Part shown: positions 1 through 7,561 of the stretch, piece after piece
Numbering within the stretch: the stretch's first letter is position 1
Layout of the letters: each line of letters begins with the position of its first letter
Source: Bordetella avium
GTDB taxonomy: Bacteria > Pseudomonadota > Gammaproteobacteria > Burkholderiales > Burkholderiaceae_B
DNA length: 64,000 bases
Reading direction: 5' to 3'
NCBI RefSeq assembly: GCF_034424645.1
Contig: NZ_CP139969.1
Span: 868,001-932,000 of the forward strand
Program-made: the position numbers and the translations under genes
The notes under the pieces: generated by a model
The model's database searches: none
What the model saw: the letters and a program-made list of their open reading frames with translations, nothing else
What the model was told of the DNA's origin: nothing

Positions 1-2
1 GT

Positions 3-263
3 GGCATGGTGCGTGCAGGTCGCCTGGCCCGTATCCGGGTGGATCTGCGTGATCTGCCGGGCGCCTTGGCACAGGCCACCCGCCTGATTGCCGACGCGCA
101 TGCCAATATCACCGAGGTACATCATCAGCGGGCCTTCACCTCCTTGCCGGTGCGCAATGTCGAGGTGGATTTCGTGTTGCAGACGCGGGGTCCTGAGCAT
201 ATCGAGGAAGTGATCGACATCCTCAACCGCGCCGGTTTCGCCGCCAGCAATCACGATCACTGA
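3..263 (+). CDS. ilvA: Threonine dehydratase, C-terminal ACT domain (5' end outside window)
   Basis: Only the last 86 codons are present; the reading frame is open to the left edge, so the start lies outside the window. The visible segment reads GMVRAGRLARIRVDLRDLPG, followed by a region like DAHANITEVHHQR, which is the C-terminal ACT regulatory domain of the roughly 400-residue PLP-dependent threonine dehydratases (threonine to 2-oxobutyrate, first step of isoleucine synthesis, cytoplasmic). The ACT domain is the allosteric part in this family. The PLP catalytic domain is not visible, so assignment of IlvA rather than another ACT-bearing dehydratase rests on this tail alone. The next gene is convergent and overlaps the stop by a few bases. 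Confidence 0.75.
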   Translation, partial: GMVRAGRLARIRVDLRDLPGALAQATRLIADAHANITEVHHQRAFTSLPVRNVEVDFVLQTRGPEHIEEVIDILNRAGFAASNHDH

Positions 264-841
264 GCCGTCAGGCTCTTGACGCGATACAGGCGCTCCCGTT
301 GCAGGGTCATGGCCAGCGGTTCGGGGTCCCGGCCCAGGGAGACATAATCCTGCGGCACCTGTGCGACGGCTTCGGCGACCAGGCCTGGGTGCGCCCCATG
401 CCAGCGCGAAATCAGGATGTCTGGATTGAAGGCGTCCAGCCCTTGGCGGCGTAGCTCCGAACGATTGAAGTCCTTTAGATTCCAGGTGGCGACTTGCACG
501 ACTGGCGGCTGTTGCAGGCTGCAGCGCGCACGCCGGGCCAGGCCGGCGGCGATGACATGAAAATCCTTGGGGTCGCTGTAGCGCAGCACGGCCTCATAGG
601 CCTGCGTGTCGTGCTCCATAGCCGACGGAAAGCGCGTGTTCATGTCTGCCCATTGTTGCGCTAGAAATGCCGGATCTACCTCCCATAGCCGGGCGGCGTT
701 GCGCCGCCACTCTTCGCCGATGCGTTCGCTCCAGACGGGGTGGAAGATGCCTGCATCCGCAAGACGCAGCATCAGCCGCCTGACGATACTAGACATAAGC
801 ACGCAGGCGTCGATAACGATAAAAGGGGCAGATTGAGACAA
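257..841 (-). CDS. PIN-domain protein, VapC50-like, without visible antitoxin
   Basis: The protein has a PIN ribonuclease signature: the opening strand IVIDACVL carries the first acidic residue, and a later stretch with SDPKDFHVIAA and TWNLKDFN carries the other conserved acidic positions. A C-terminal extension of about 60 residues resembles the VapC50 type of PIN toxin. The frame stays open upstream to an ATG at 1042, but that extra region looks non-coding and would run into the divergent gene; I prefer the TTG at 841, just before the PIN fold, giving 194 residues. VapC-type toxins usually sit downstream of a small DNA-binding antitoxin; none is visible here. Toxin activity is inferred from the family only. 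Confidence 0.6.
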   Translation of the reverse strand: MSQSAPFIVIDACVLMSSIVRRLMLRLADAGIFHPVWSERIGEEWRRNAARLWEVDPAFLAQQWADMNTRFPSAMEHDTQAYEAVLRYSDPKDFHVIAAGLARRARCSLQQPPVVQVATWNLKDFNRSELRRQGLDAFNPDILISRWHGAHPGLVAEAVAQVPQDYVSLGRDPEPLAMTLQRERLYRVKSLTAQ

Positions 842-1011
842 GAGTCGGGTGAGGGTAGGGAGCGGGGCGGGATTGCTGGCGAGGAGTATAGCTTTCGGCC
901 GCGAACGGTATAGGGCGTCTCTTGTTTCGGGGAAGGGGTCTGATAAGGCCTGCTTTCGCTTCACAGAATGCGATATTTTATCGACGATTATGGTCTCTCC
1001 TAAGGAGATCC

Positions 1012-1347
1012 ATGACCATGACACCAGATCAACGCGCCGCATTTCGCGACTGGGCGCATATCGCTGCCGCTGTGACGGTCCCTGTAATCGTGGCCATTTT
1101 GGGATGGGTGTTCCAGGCGGACTGGAAAGAGCGCGAGATTCAGCGCGACTATCTCAAGTTGGCTACGGAGATCCTGGCTGCGAAGGACGTTCCGCCCGCT
1201 TTATGCAGTTGGGCCACCGATATCGTTCGAGTCACCTCGCCCGTGCCCTTCCTCGTTGCCGATCCCGAGCAACTCAGGAGCCGCGCTGGCGAGTCCGGGG
1301 CGCAGCACCTTCAAGACGCCTTGCAGCACCTCATGGGGGCGCAATGA
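1012..1347 (+). CDS. Small single-pass membrane protein, phage-like, unknown function
   Basis: A 111-residue protein. The ATG at 1012 is chosen because a strong ribosome binding site (TAAGGAG, 1001-1007) lies just upstream; the longer in-frame start at 922 has none. One membrane segment is evident near residues 15-35 (IAAAVTVPVIVAILGWVF), followed by a charged region (KEREIQRDYLKLATEIL) and a motif close to CSWATDIVRVTSPVPF that I associate with small proteins of phage or phage-remnant regions. No other phage gene is nearby. It is transcribed divergently from the PIN gene. Function unknown. Confidence 0.5.
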   Translation: MTMTPDQRAAFRDWAHIAAAVTVPVIVAILGWVFQADWKEREIQRDYLKLATEILAAKDVPPALCSWATDIVRVTSPVPFLVADPEQLRSRAGESGAQHLQDALQHLMGAQ

Positions 1348-1590
1348 TCGCAACAGGCTGCACGGCCTTCAACCTCGAGAACGGGAAAGGCGTTTTTGGC
1401 AGCTTGATGCAGCGGGGCTTTGCCCGGTGTCCGCGAGCTTGACGATGCTGGCCGCCAGGCGCTTGAAGCGAGCCTTGTGCCTATGCGCTAAGGTGTTGCT
1501 GCCTTCAACGTGAAACCCTTCATCTGCAACGTCGTCGGGCGCGCGCGCATTGGCGCGCGGCATGGCAGCTTTGGGGGCAGCTTTGAGCGC

Positions 1591-2280
1591 TCAGGGATAG
1601 GCAATGCTGTATTGCACGTAGCTCACAACCTTACTCGCCGAAATCGCACTATCTCCGGTTTTGACATAGCGGGCGAGGTAGCGGAGCGTGGCGGTTTTAT
1701 GGGTGTCGCTTGAGCTGGTGTTCACGAGTGTGAACGTGGCCGAATTCTGCTCGGCGAAGGGGTGGCCCAGTTTGACTTGCGTGCCGTCTGTGTTGGCGAT
1801 CTGTATCTGCACATTCTGGGCAACGGTTCCGGGGCTTGCGGGCAGGGTTGCGGCGGCGGCGGTAACGTCTGCGCTCGGTGTGTAGGCGATCAGATTGTCG
1901 GTATCGAAATCGGTCGTCGAACCGTGTTCGAAATAGGCGGAAACCTTGCCGCTCAGCGAGGCGGGGCAGTCGGTGAGCTTGATGGTGAACAGCGTGCTGC
2001 CTGCGGTTTGCCCGGCTGTTTTCAGCGCCGAGGTGGAAATCTTGGGCAATGTGACCAGCAGGTTATGCGGCGGCTCCTTGCCTTCGATCTTGCAAGTGGT
2101 ATCGGTGATTTCGCCGGTGATCGTGATCAGGCCGTCAGCAGCATGGGCGGGCGGCCCGAGCAGCGCCAGGACGCCCAACACCGCGCCAAGTTGCGGTTTG
2201 CGGTTTGCGGTTTGCGGTTTGCGGTTTGCGGTTTGCGGTTTGCGGTTTGCGGCATGATGGCAATGAGGTTCTTTGTTCAT
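1591..2280 (-). CDS. Orphan type 1 fimbrial major subunit with repeat in signal-peptide region
   Basis: The 229-residue protein ends in a fimbrillin domain: cleavage is expected after PPAHA, the mature part begins ADGLITITGEITDTTCK with the first disulphide cysteine, the second is in LTDCPAS, and the C-terminus VVSYVQYSIAYP has the penultimate tyrosine and beta-zipper pattern of chaperone-usher subunits. Residues 11-31 are a peptide repeat (NRKPQTA) encoded by 7-bp DNA repeats, placed before the hydrophobic core LGAVLGVLALLG. No chaperone or usher gene is adjacent, as is common for orphan Bordetella subunit genes, so assembly would use machinery encoded elsewhere. The ATG at 2280 matches the present repeat number; other ATGs at 2287 and 2255 lie in the two other frames. 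Expression is likely phase-variable. Confidence 0.8.
   Translation of the reverse strand: MNKEPHCHHAANRKPQTANRKPQTANRKPQLGAVLGVLALLGPPAHAADGLITITGEITDTTCKIEGKEPPHNLLVTLPKISTSALKTAGQTAGSTLFTIKLTDCPASLSGKVSAYFEHGSTTDFDTDNLIAYTPSADVTAAAATLPASPGTVAQNVQIQIANTDGTQVKLGHPFAEQNSATFTLVNTSSSDTHKTATLRYLARYVKTGDSAISASKVVSYVQYSIAYP
2191..2252. repeat. Heptanucleotide tandem repeat (GCGGTTT)8.9 inside fimbrial gene
   Basis: Eight perfect GCGGTTT units run from 2193 to 2248, with partial units on both sides (62 bp in total, no interruption). On the coding (minus) strand the unit is AAACCGC. Seven is not a multiple of three, so gain or loss of one unit changes the frame of the fimbrial gene downstream. No stop codon arises within the repeat in any frame. 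Confidence 0.95.
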
Positions 2281-2452
2281 AATTCATAAGCCTGGGGATC
2301 ATGATTGTTTTTCGGCGGCTCGGGAGCTGAACATCCTGTAAGCAATGTCCTCAACCTGTGGGTAGCCCGAAAACGAACCAGATTATTTAACCGTTAAGCG
2401 CAAACCTATGCCGGCAGGTGCTCATGGCACAGATTGAGGGAAGCAGCCAAAC

Positions 2453-2486
2453 AAAAAGCCGCCCCTGCATGCGCAGGAGCGGCTTT
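2453..2486 (-). terminator. Rho-independent terminator after the tRNA pair
   Basis: On the minus strand a 14-bp stem (AAAGCCGCTCCTGC with its complement, one G-U pair) closes on a short loop and is followed by a T-run. It begins only a few bases after the CCA end of tRNA-Leu, so it ends the tRNA-Ser/tRNA-Leu transcript. Confidence 0.8.
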
Positions 2487-2490
2487 GATT

Positions 2491-2803
2491 TGGTGCCCGA
2501 GGCCGGAATCGAACCGGCACGCCTTTCGGCGAGGGATTTTCTTACCACTTCGGCTTTCGCCGCCGCCCTTTGCAGAGGACGTTCGTGGTCTGGAGCACGC
2601 CTTCACCATAGCCTTGCGGCTTTAGGTGCCCGCCGTCTGCTCTCTACACCTTCCCGGGTTTTTGCCTGGGCTTGGCTCGGCGTTGGCTCGGTTGCCTAGG
2701 CAACCAGGGCGTTCGCCGAATTTGACGGGCTTCACTTCGGGCGTTTCCCCCCGAAGGCTCAAATTTTCAAGTCCCTTGTGTCTACCGATTTCACCACTCG
2801 GGC
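2491..2803 (-). tRNA. tRNA-Leu(UAA), interrupted by a group I intron
   Basis: Exon 1 is 2803-2769 (35 nt, acceptor strand GCCCGAG, D-arm GAAATCGGTAGACAC, ending in the anticodon loop after CTT). Exon 2 is 2540-2491 (50 nt, starting AAAATCCC, long variable arm, T-arm GGTTCGATTCC, acceptor CTCGGGC and encoded CCA). Joining them gives an anticodon stem AGGGA/TCCCT with a seven-base loop CTTAAAA, hence anticodon UAA, and a normal 85-nt class II leucine tRNA. The insertion point, between U34 and A35, is the classic site of tRNA-Leu(UAA) group I introns in cyanobacteria and plastids. It is preceded by tRNA-Ser(UGA) on the same strand. Confidence 0.92.
2541..2768 (-). ncRNA. Group I self-splicing intron (Azoarcus-like), 228 nt
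   Basis: The intron carries core blocks nearly identical to my recollection of the Azoarcus tRNA-Ile ribozyme: GTCAAATTCGGCGAA (2726-2712, P3/P4), AACGCCGAGCCAAGC (2684-2670, P5/P6 side), GAAGGTGTAGAGA (2653-2641, P3/P7 region) and CTATGGTGAAGGC (2611-2599, P8/P7 region). The 5' exon ends in U and the last intron base is G, as group I splicing requires. A candidate internal guide GAG follows about 8 nt into the intron and can pair with the exon end CUU, giving the expected U-G wobble at the splice site. No homing endonuclease is encoded. Splicing itself is inferred, not shown. Confidence 0.9.
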
Positions 2804-2886
2804 GCAATGCGCTGTAAATTCCGCCTTGCCGGCAGCGGAGCCAGCAAGCGATTGCCGCCTGGCTGCGCTACGGTCCGGCCGGATAT

Positions 2887-2976
2887 TGGCGGAAGCGGTG
2901 GGATTCGAACCCACGAAGGGTATAAACCCTTGCCGGTTTTCAAGACCGGTGCCTTCAACCGCTCGGCCACGCTTCC
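2887..2976 (-). tRNA. tRNA-Ser(UGA)
   Basis: A 90-nt class II tRNA with acceptor GGAAGCG/CGCTTCC, anticodon stem-loop CCGGT-CTTGAAA-ACCGG (anticodon TGA), a long variable arm, T-arm GGGTTCGAATCCC and encoded CCA. It lies 83 bp upstream of the intron-containing tRNA-Leu on the same strand, and the two share the terminator at 2453-2486. Confidence 0.95.
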
Positions 2977-3096
2977 TTGATTTTCGATGCCAGAGCATCC
3001 TATATGGTAACCCTGACGCCTGTCTGGGCGTAGCATGGGTTTGCCGTAAAGGGCGTCATAATAATCTATTTGCTCAGTGAAGGACGGAGACAAGTC

Positions 3097-4071
3097 ATGC
3101 GCGCAGTAGAAATTATTCATCCCGGTGGTCCGGAAGTCCTGGTTCCGACCGAGCGGCCGACTCCCGAGCCTGGGGCGGGCGAGGTCTTGATCAAGGTGTC
3201 GGCTGCGGGGATCAACCGTCCTGATGTCTTCCAGCGCAAAGGCAATTACGCCCCGCCTCCAGGGGCATCGGATTTGCCGGGTCTGGAGGTTGCAGGCGAA
3301 ATCGTGGGCGGCGATGCGGCGGCTGGCGGTTTCAAGAGCGGCGATAAGGTGTGTGCGCTGGTGGCGGGCGGCGGTTATGCCGAGTACTGTGTCGCGCCGG
3401 CGGTCCAATGTCTGCCCATCCCCAAGGGCTTGTCGGATATCGAGGCGGCAGGCCTGCCCGAAACCTATTTCACGGTCTGGAGCAATGTGTTCGACCGTGG
3501 CGCGTTGGCGCAAGGCGAAACCTTGCTGGTCCACGGCGGTGCGAGCGGCATCGGCACGACGGCGATCCAGATTGCCCGGGCGCTGGGCCACACGGTTTAC
3601 GCCACGGTGGGCAGCGATGAGCGAGTGGCCGCCGTCGAGCGTCTGGGCGGCAAGGGCATCAACTATAAAACGCAGGATTTCGTCCAGGAAATCAAGGCTT
3701 TGACTGGCGGCAAGGGCGTGGATGTGGTGCTGGATATGGTGGCTGGCGATTACATCGACCGCGACCTGAGCTGCCTGGCGGACGATGGGCGCATTGTGAT
3801 CATCGCGCAACTGGGCGGTAACAAGTCTACGATCAATAGCGCCGAAGTCATGCGCCGTCGTCTGACGATCACGGGTTCGACGCTGCGTCCCCGTCCTGTG
3901 GCGTTCAAGGGCGCGATCGCCCGCGCACTGCGTGAAAGGGTGTGGCCTTTGCTGGAGCAGGGGGCCATCAAGCCTATCGTTCACGCCACCTTGCCCCTGG
4001 AGCAGGCCGCCGACGGCCATGCCATGATGGAGGCTGGCGAGCAGGTCGGAAAAATCATCCTGACCGTGTAA
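3097..4071 (+). CDS. NAD(P)H quinone oxidoreductase, zinc-free MDR family
   Basis: A 324-residue medium-chain dehydrogenase/reductase of the quinone oxidoreductase type. It has the N-terminal GroES-like fold (GEVLIKVSAAGINRPDV), the cofactor-binding loop VHGGASGIGTTAIQIA that binds the NADPH phosphates, and the family motif around GGKGVDVVLDMVAGDY. No zinc-ligand cysteines are present, as expected for this subfamily. The start at ATG 3097 is preceded by an AGGACGGAGA stretch; the longer frame from 3070 is not needed. It probably reduces quinones or reactive carbonyls in the cytoplasm. It is the first gene of a rightward run with tpiA and secG. Confidence 0.9.
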   Translation: MRAVEIIHPGGPEVLVPTERPTPEPGAGEVLIKVSAAGINRPDVFQRKGNYAPPPGASDLPGLEVAGEIVGGDAAAGGFKSGDKVCALVAGGGYAEYCVAPAVQCLPIPKGLSDIEAAGLPETYFTVWSNVFDRGALAQGETLLVHGGASGIGTTAIQIARALGHTVYATVGSDERVAAVERLGGKGINYKTQDFVQEIKALTGGKGVDVVLDMVAGDYIDRDLSCLADDGRIVIIAQLGGNKSTINSAEVMRRRLTITGSTLRPRPVAFKGAIARALRERVWPLLEQGAIKPIVHATLPLEQAADGHAMMEAGEQVGKIILTV

Positions 4072-4204
4072 CGCGGAAAGGGGCGGCGAAAACCGCCCCA
4101 ACAGGATACAATCATGGATTTGACCCGGTGCATGATTTTTTTGCGTGCGCCGGTTGTTCGCGGGGGCTTCGCCCGGCGGACCAGCCTCTAACCCATTTCG
4201 CCGC

Positions 4205-4954
4205 ATGACCGAAACCGCCAATCGTCGTTCCCGCCTGGTGCTGGGCAACTGGAAGATGCATGGCAGCCTGGCCGAAAACGCCAGCCTGCTCGCCGCCTTG
4301 CGCGCCGCCGACCCCGCCTTGCACTGCGAGATCGGTGTGTGCGTGCCGTTCCCTTATCTGGCGCAGGCCAGCGCCGCGTTGTCGGGCAGCGCCATTTCCT
4401 GGGGTGCCCAGGACGTCAGCGCCCAGGCCAAGGGTGCATTCACGGGCGAAGTATCCGCCTCGATGCTGAAAGACTTCGGCAGCCGTTGGGCTTTGGCCGG
4501 ACACTCCGAGCGCCGCACGCTGCACGGCGAGACGGATCAAGAGGTGGCCGACAAGGCGCGTGCTGCATTGGCAGCGGGTTTGCGTCCTGTGGTTTGCGTG
4601 GGCGAGTCGCTGGCCGAGCGCGAGGCGGGCCAGACCCTGGCCATCATCGAGCGTCAACTGGCTCCCGTGCTGGCCTTGGGCCGCGAGGCGGTGGCGGGCA
4701 TGGTGCTCGCTTATGAGCCGGTGTGGGCGATTGGCACCGGTTTGTCGGCAACGCCCGAGCAGGCGCAGGAAGTTCATGCCGCCATTCGCGCTGCGCTGGC
4801 CGGGCTGGGCGCCACGCAGGTTCAAGTGCTGTATGGCGGCAGCGTGAAGGCCGCCAATGCGGCCAGTCTTTTTGCCATGGCCGATATTGACGGCGCGCTG
4901 GTTGGCGGCGCTTCGCTGGTGGCCGAAGAATTCTTGCGCATCGCCGCAAACTAA
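4205..4954 (+). CDS. tpiA: Triosephosphate isomerase
   Basis: A full-length 249-residue TIM barrel that interconverts dihydroxyacetone phosphate and glyceraldehyde 3-phosphate in glycolysis/gluconeogenesis. The catalytic residues are visible: Lys17 in GNWKMHG, His100 in LAGHSERR and Glu171 in AYEPVWAIGTG; the phosphate-binding GGSVK loop is near residue 216. ATG 4205 places the protein start correctly relative to other TIMs (strand 1 begins at residue 10). The gene lies 21 bp upstream of secG, a pairing common in betaproteobacteria. Confidence 0.98.
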   Translation: MTETANRRSRLVLGNWKMHGSLAENASLLAALRAADPALHCEIGVCVPFPYLAQASAALSGSAISWGAQDVSAQAKGAFTGEVSASMLKDFGSRWALAGHSERRTLHGETDQEVADKARAALAAGLRPVVCVGESLAEREAGQTLAIIERQLAPVLALGREAVAGMVLAYEPVWAIGTGLSATPEQAQEVHAAIRAALAGLGATQVQVLYGGSVKAANAASLFAMADIDGALVGGASLVAEEFLRIAAN

Positions 4955-4975
4955 AGTTTCCGTCCGGAGTCTGTA

Positions 4976-5404
4976 ATGTCTTTGATGCTTACCATCCTGT
5001 TGGTCGTCCAGGTGATCTCGGCACTGACCATCGTCGTTCTGGTGCTGTTGCAGCAGGGCAAGGGCGCCGATATGGGGTCTTCTTTTGGCTCCGGTTCGGC
5101 CGGCAGTCTGTTTGGCGCTTCGGGCGCCGCGAATTTTCTGTCGCGCAGCACCAAGTGGGCAGCGGTGGTGTTTTTCGCCTCCACGGCCTTTCTCGCCTAT
5201 GCCTCGCATAAAGGTAATAGCAGCCCGGCGATTGAGAGCGGCGTGATGCAGAACTTCCAGGACCGTTCGGTGCCTCAGGCGCCGGGTACGCCCGCCACGG
5301 GTGGCGAGGCTTCGGTTCCTGCTGTGCCGCAAGCGCCGGGTGGTGCTTCGGCGGTGCCGCAGGTGCCCGCCGCTCCCCAGAGCCCTCCCGCTGAAAACAA
5401 GTAA
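4976..5404 (+). CDS. secG: Preprotein translocase subunit SecG
   Basis: A 142-residue inner-membrane protein with the SecG pattern: membrane helix 1 at about residues 4-25, the conserved cytoplasmic loop LLQQGKGADMGSSFG with a Gly/Ser-rich stretch, and helix 2 at about residues 59-76. The C-terminal tail (from residue 100) is a Pro/Ala-rich low-complexity extension, usual in betaproteobacterial SecG. SecG associates with SecYE and assists SecA cycling. A strong terminator follows immediately, so the tpiA-secG unit ends here. Confidence 0.96.
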   Translation: MSLMLTILLVVQVISALTIVVLVLLQQGKGADMGSSFGSGSAGSLFGASGAANFLSRSTKWAAVVFFASTAFLAYASHKGNSSPAIESGVMQNFQDRSVPQAPGTPATGGEASVPAVPQAPGGASAVPQVPAAPQSPPAENK

Positions 5405-5413
5405 GCAGATCAC

Positions 5414-5444
5414 AAAACGGCGCTTTTCGAAGCGCCGTTTTTTT
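5414..5444 (+). terminator. Rho-independent terminator after secG
   Basis: A perfect 9-bp stem ACGGCGCTT/AAGCGCCGT with a TTCG tetraloop is followed by seven T residues and preceded by A residues, so it may act in both directions. Confidence 0.93.
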
Positions 5445-5586
5445 GTCTGTCGCCAGTGCGGACAGGCGGGGTTCGTGCCGTTTTTTGGCTGGCTGCTTGT
5501 AATGCCACGAAACATCTTTCCTGCGGCTTTCGTGATTTCTTCGGTTGAGCGCCTGCCATTTGTCTGAAAATATTGATAACATCAGG

Positions 5587-5600
5587 AATGATTCGTATTT
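5587..5600. promoter_or_regulatory. Possible Fur box upstream of the siderophore importer
   Basis: The AT-rich stretch AATGATTCGTATTT, about 45 bp upstream of the binding-protein gene, matches the Fur half-site consensus (AATGAT plus ATT) at roughly nine of fourteen positions; a nearby TTGATAACATC is also AT-rich. The function of the operon makes iron repression likely. The site itself is only a by-eye candidate. Confidence 0.3.
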
Positions 5601-5644
5601 GATGCTGTGGCTATTGATAGCTCTGCAGTGAAAAAGGACGCGGA

Positions 5645-6562
5645 ATGTTGCAACAGAGAGGAATGCGCCACTGGGTGGCGGGTGCGCTGCTGGCCTTGAC
5701 CCCAATGCTTGGCCAGGCCGCCACCGAAGTCAAACATGCGCAGGGCAGCACGCAGGTGCCTGACAAGCCTGCCAAAACCGTTGTGATGGATCTGGCGGTG
5801 CTCGATACCTTGCATACGCTGGGCGTGGATGTGGCGGGCGTGCCTGCTGCCACGGCTTGGCCGGAGCATCTGGCGCAGTTCGCGGACAAGCGTTATGTCA
5901 AAGTGGGTTCGATGTTCGAGCCGAACTATGAAGCCATCAACCAGCTGGCGCCACAGGTGATTTTTGTGGCTGGCCGTTCGGCGCCCAAGTACGGCGATCT
6001 GTCGCGTCTGGCGCCGACGGTGGATCTGACGGTGGACGCCAAGGATTTGGTGGGCAGCGTCGAGCGTAATGCCCGCCTGGTGGCGGCTATCTATGGCCGT
6101 GAAGCCCAGGCCGATGACAAGATCAAGCAGCTCAAGGCATCGATCGCCTCTGTGCAGGAGCGCGCTGCTAAGGCAGGCACTGGGCTCATCATTCTGACCA
6201 CGGGTGGCAAGATGAGCGCCTACGGCCCAGGTTCGCGCTTTGGCGTGCTTCATGATGCTTTTGGCGTGAAGGCCGCGGCGCCGGATTTGAAACAGTCTAA
6301 CCACGGTCAGGCGGTGTCTTTCGAGTTTATTTCCCAGCTCAATCCGGATTGGTTGTTCGTGATTGACCGTGACGCCGCCATCGGCCGCGAGGGTTCGTCG
6401 GCGCGTCAGCTGCTGGACAATGAGTTGATGCGCAGCACCAAGGCCTGGAAAAACCAACACGTAGTCTATTTGAATGCCGCGAATTGGTATTCCCTGGGCG
6501 CCGCCGGCTTGACGGCGTTGCAGCAGGGCGCGGATGAGGTCGGCGCTGTCCTTGCGAAGTAA
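5645..6562 (+). CDS. Periplasmic ferric-siderophore binding protein (FatB/CeuE type)
   Basis: A 305-residue class III periplasmic binding protein. A signal peptide (residues 1-25, hydrophobic WVAGALLALTPMLG) precedes the mature domain. The motif SRFGVLHDAFGV contains the histidine, and the C-terminal NAANWYSLG the tyrosine, that complete the iron coordination sphere in CeuE-type proteins, which bind tetradentate catecholate siderophores or their breakdown products; this residue match suggests that ligand class. A good ribosome site (AAGGA) precedes ATG 5645. It begins a tightly packed four-gene operon with two permeases and an ATPase. No receptor or siderophore synthesis gene is adjacent. Confidence 0.88.
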   Translation: MLQQRGMRHWVAGALLALTPMLGQAATEVKHAQGSTQVPDKPAKTVVMDLAVLDTLHTLGVDVAGVPAATAWPEHLAQFADKRYVKVGSMFEPNYEAINQLAPQVIFVAGRSAPKYGDLSRLAPTVDLTVDAKDLVGSVERNARLVAAIYGREAQADDKIKQLKASIASVQERAAKAGTGLIILTTGGKMSAYGPGSRFGVLHDAFGVKAAAPDLKQSNHGQAVSFEFISQLNPDWLFVIDRDAAIGREGSSARQLLDNELMRSTKAWKNQHVVYLNAANWYSLGAAGLTALQQGADEVGAVLAK

Positions 6563-6565
6563 GTG

Positions 6566-7561
6566 ATGACGGGTGCTGTGCCGCGCCAGGCGCGGTGGAC
6601 CGGCCCCTTGGGGCTGGCCGCCGCCGGCGTGCTCTTACTTGCCTTGTGCCTGATCAGTATCGGATTGGGCGCAGGGCAGTTTTCGTATGCAGAGTTGTTC
6701 GGCGGGGCCGAGCGCGCCTGGCAATTGTTGATGGTGAGCCGCGTGCCGCGCACGCTGGCACTCTTGCTGGCGGGGATGTCGCTGGCCGTGGCCGGCTTGC
6801 TGATGCAGATGCTGGTGCGTAATCGCTACGTGGAACCTTCCACGGCCGGCACGATTGAATCCGCGACCCTGGGCATTCTGGTCGTGACGCTGCTGGCGCC
6901 GGGCGCCCCGGTCTTGGTGAAGATGCTCACGGCCACGGGTTTTGGCCTGGCGGGCAGCCTGCTGTTTCTGGCTTTGCTGCGCCGTGTGCCCTTGCGCAGC
7001 CCGTTTCTGGTGCCCCTGATCGGCCTCATCCTCGGAGGCGTGATTCATGCGGTAACCACTTATGTGGCCCTACAGCATGATCTGCTGCAATCCTTGCAGG
7101 CCTGGACCACAGGCGATTTTTCCGGTGTGCTGCGCGGCCGTTACGAGTTGCTGTGGATAGGGTTTGCGCTGACCTGCGCAGCCTATCTCACGGCAGACCG
7201 CTACACACTGGCGGGCATGGGCCGGGAGTTCGCATCCAATCTGGGCTTGAACTACGCCCGTCTCGCTCTTGTGGGTCTATTGATCGTGTCGGCGATTTCT
7301 GCGGTCGTGGTCGTGACCGCCGGCAGCATTCCTTTTCTCGGGCTGATCGTGCCCAATGCGGTCAGTCTTATTTTGGGCGACAACATGCGCCGCGCCATCC
7401 CTTGGGTGGCGCTGCTGGGCGGTATTTTCGTGCTGGCCTGCGATATCGTGGGCCGCCTTCTGCTCTATCCCTACGAGGTGCCGATCGGCACGGTGGTCGG
7501 TGTCGTGGGAAGTCTGCTCTTTTTGTGGCTGATCCTGAGCCGAAGGGGGCGTCTTGCCTAG
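6566..7561 (+). CDS. Iron-siderophore ABC permease (FatD type)
   Basis: A 331-residue FecCD-family inner-membrane permease with about nine or ten hydrophobic segments. The family motifs SRVPRTLALLLAGMSLAVAG near the N-terminus and SIPFLGLIVPN in the C-terminal half (the ATPase contact region) are present. GTG 6563 directly follows the binding-protein stop; ATG 6566 is the more likely start. Its end overlaps the next permease start by 8 bp, indicating translational coupling. It forms half of the heterodimeric channel. Confidence 0.9.
   Translation: MTGAVPRQARWTGPLGLAAAGVLLLALCLISIGLGAGQFSYAELFGGAERAWQLLMVSRVPRTLALLLAGMSLAVAGLLMQMLVRNRYVEPSTAGTIESATLGILVVTLLAPGAPVLVKMLTATGFGLAGSLLFLALLRRVPLRSPFLVPLIGLILGGVIHAVTTYVALQHDLLQSLQAWTTGDFSGVLRGRYELLWIGFALTCAAYLTADRYTLAGMGREFASNLGLNYARLALVGLLIVSAISAVVVVTAGSIPFLGLIVPNAVSLILGDNMRRAIPWVALLGGIFVLACDIVGRLLLYPYEVPIGTVVGVVGSLLFLWLILSRRGRLA

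Noticed and set aside
1369..1563. Minus-strand 64-codon frame between the small membrane protein and the fimbrial gene
   Set aside because: No homology recognised, no ribosome site; considered as a transposase or integrase remnant, but nothing supports that.
2791..4248. 485-codon minus-strand open frame
   Set aside because: It runs through tRNA-Ser and antisense to the quinone oxidoreductase; the sense genes are certain.
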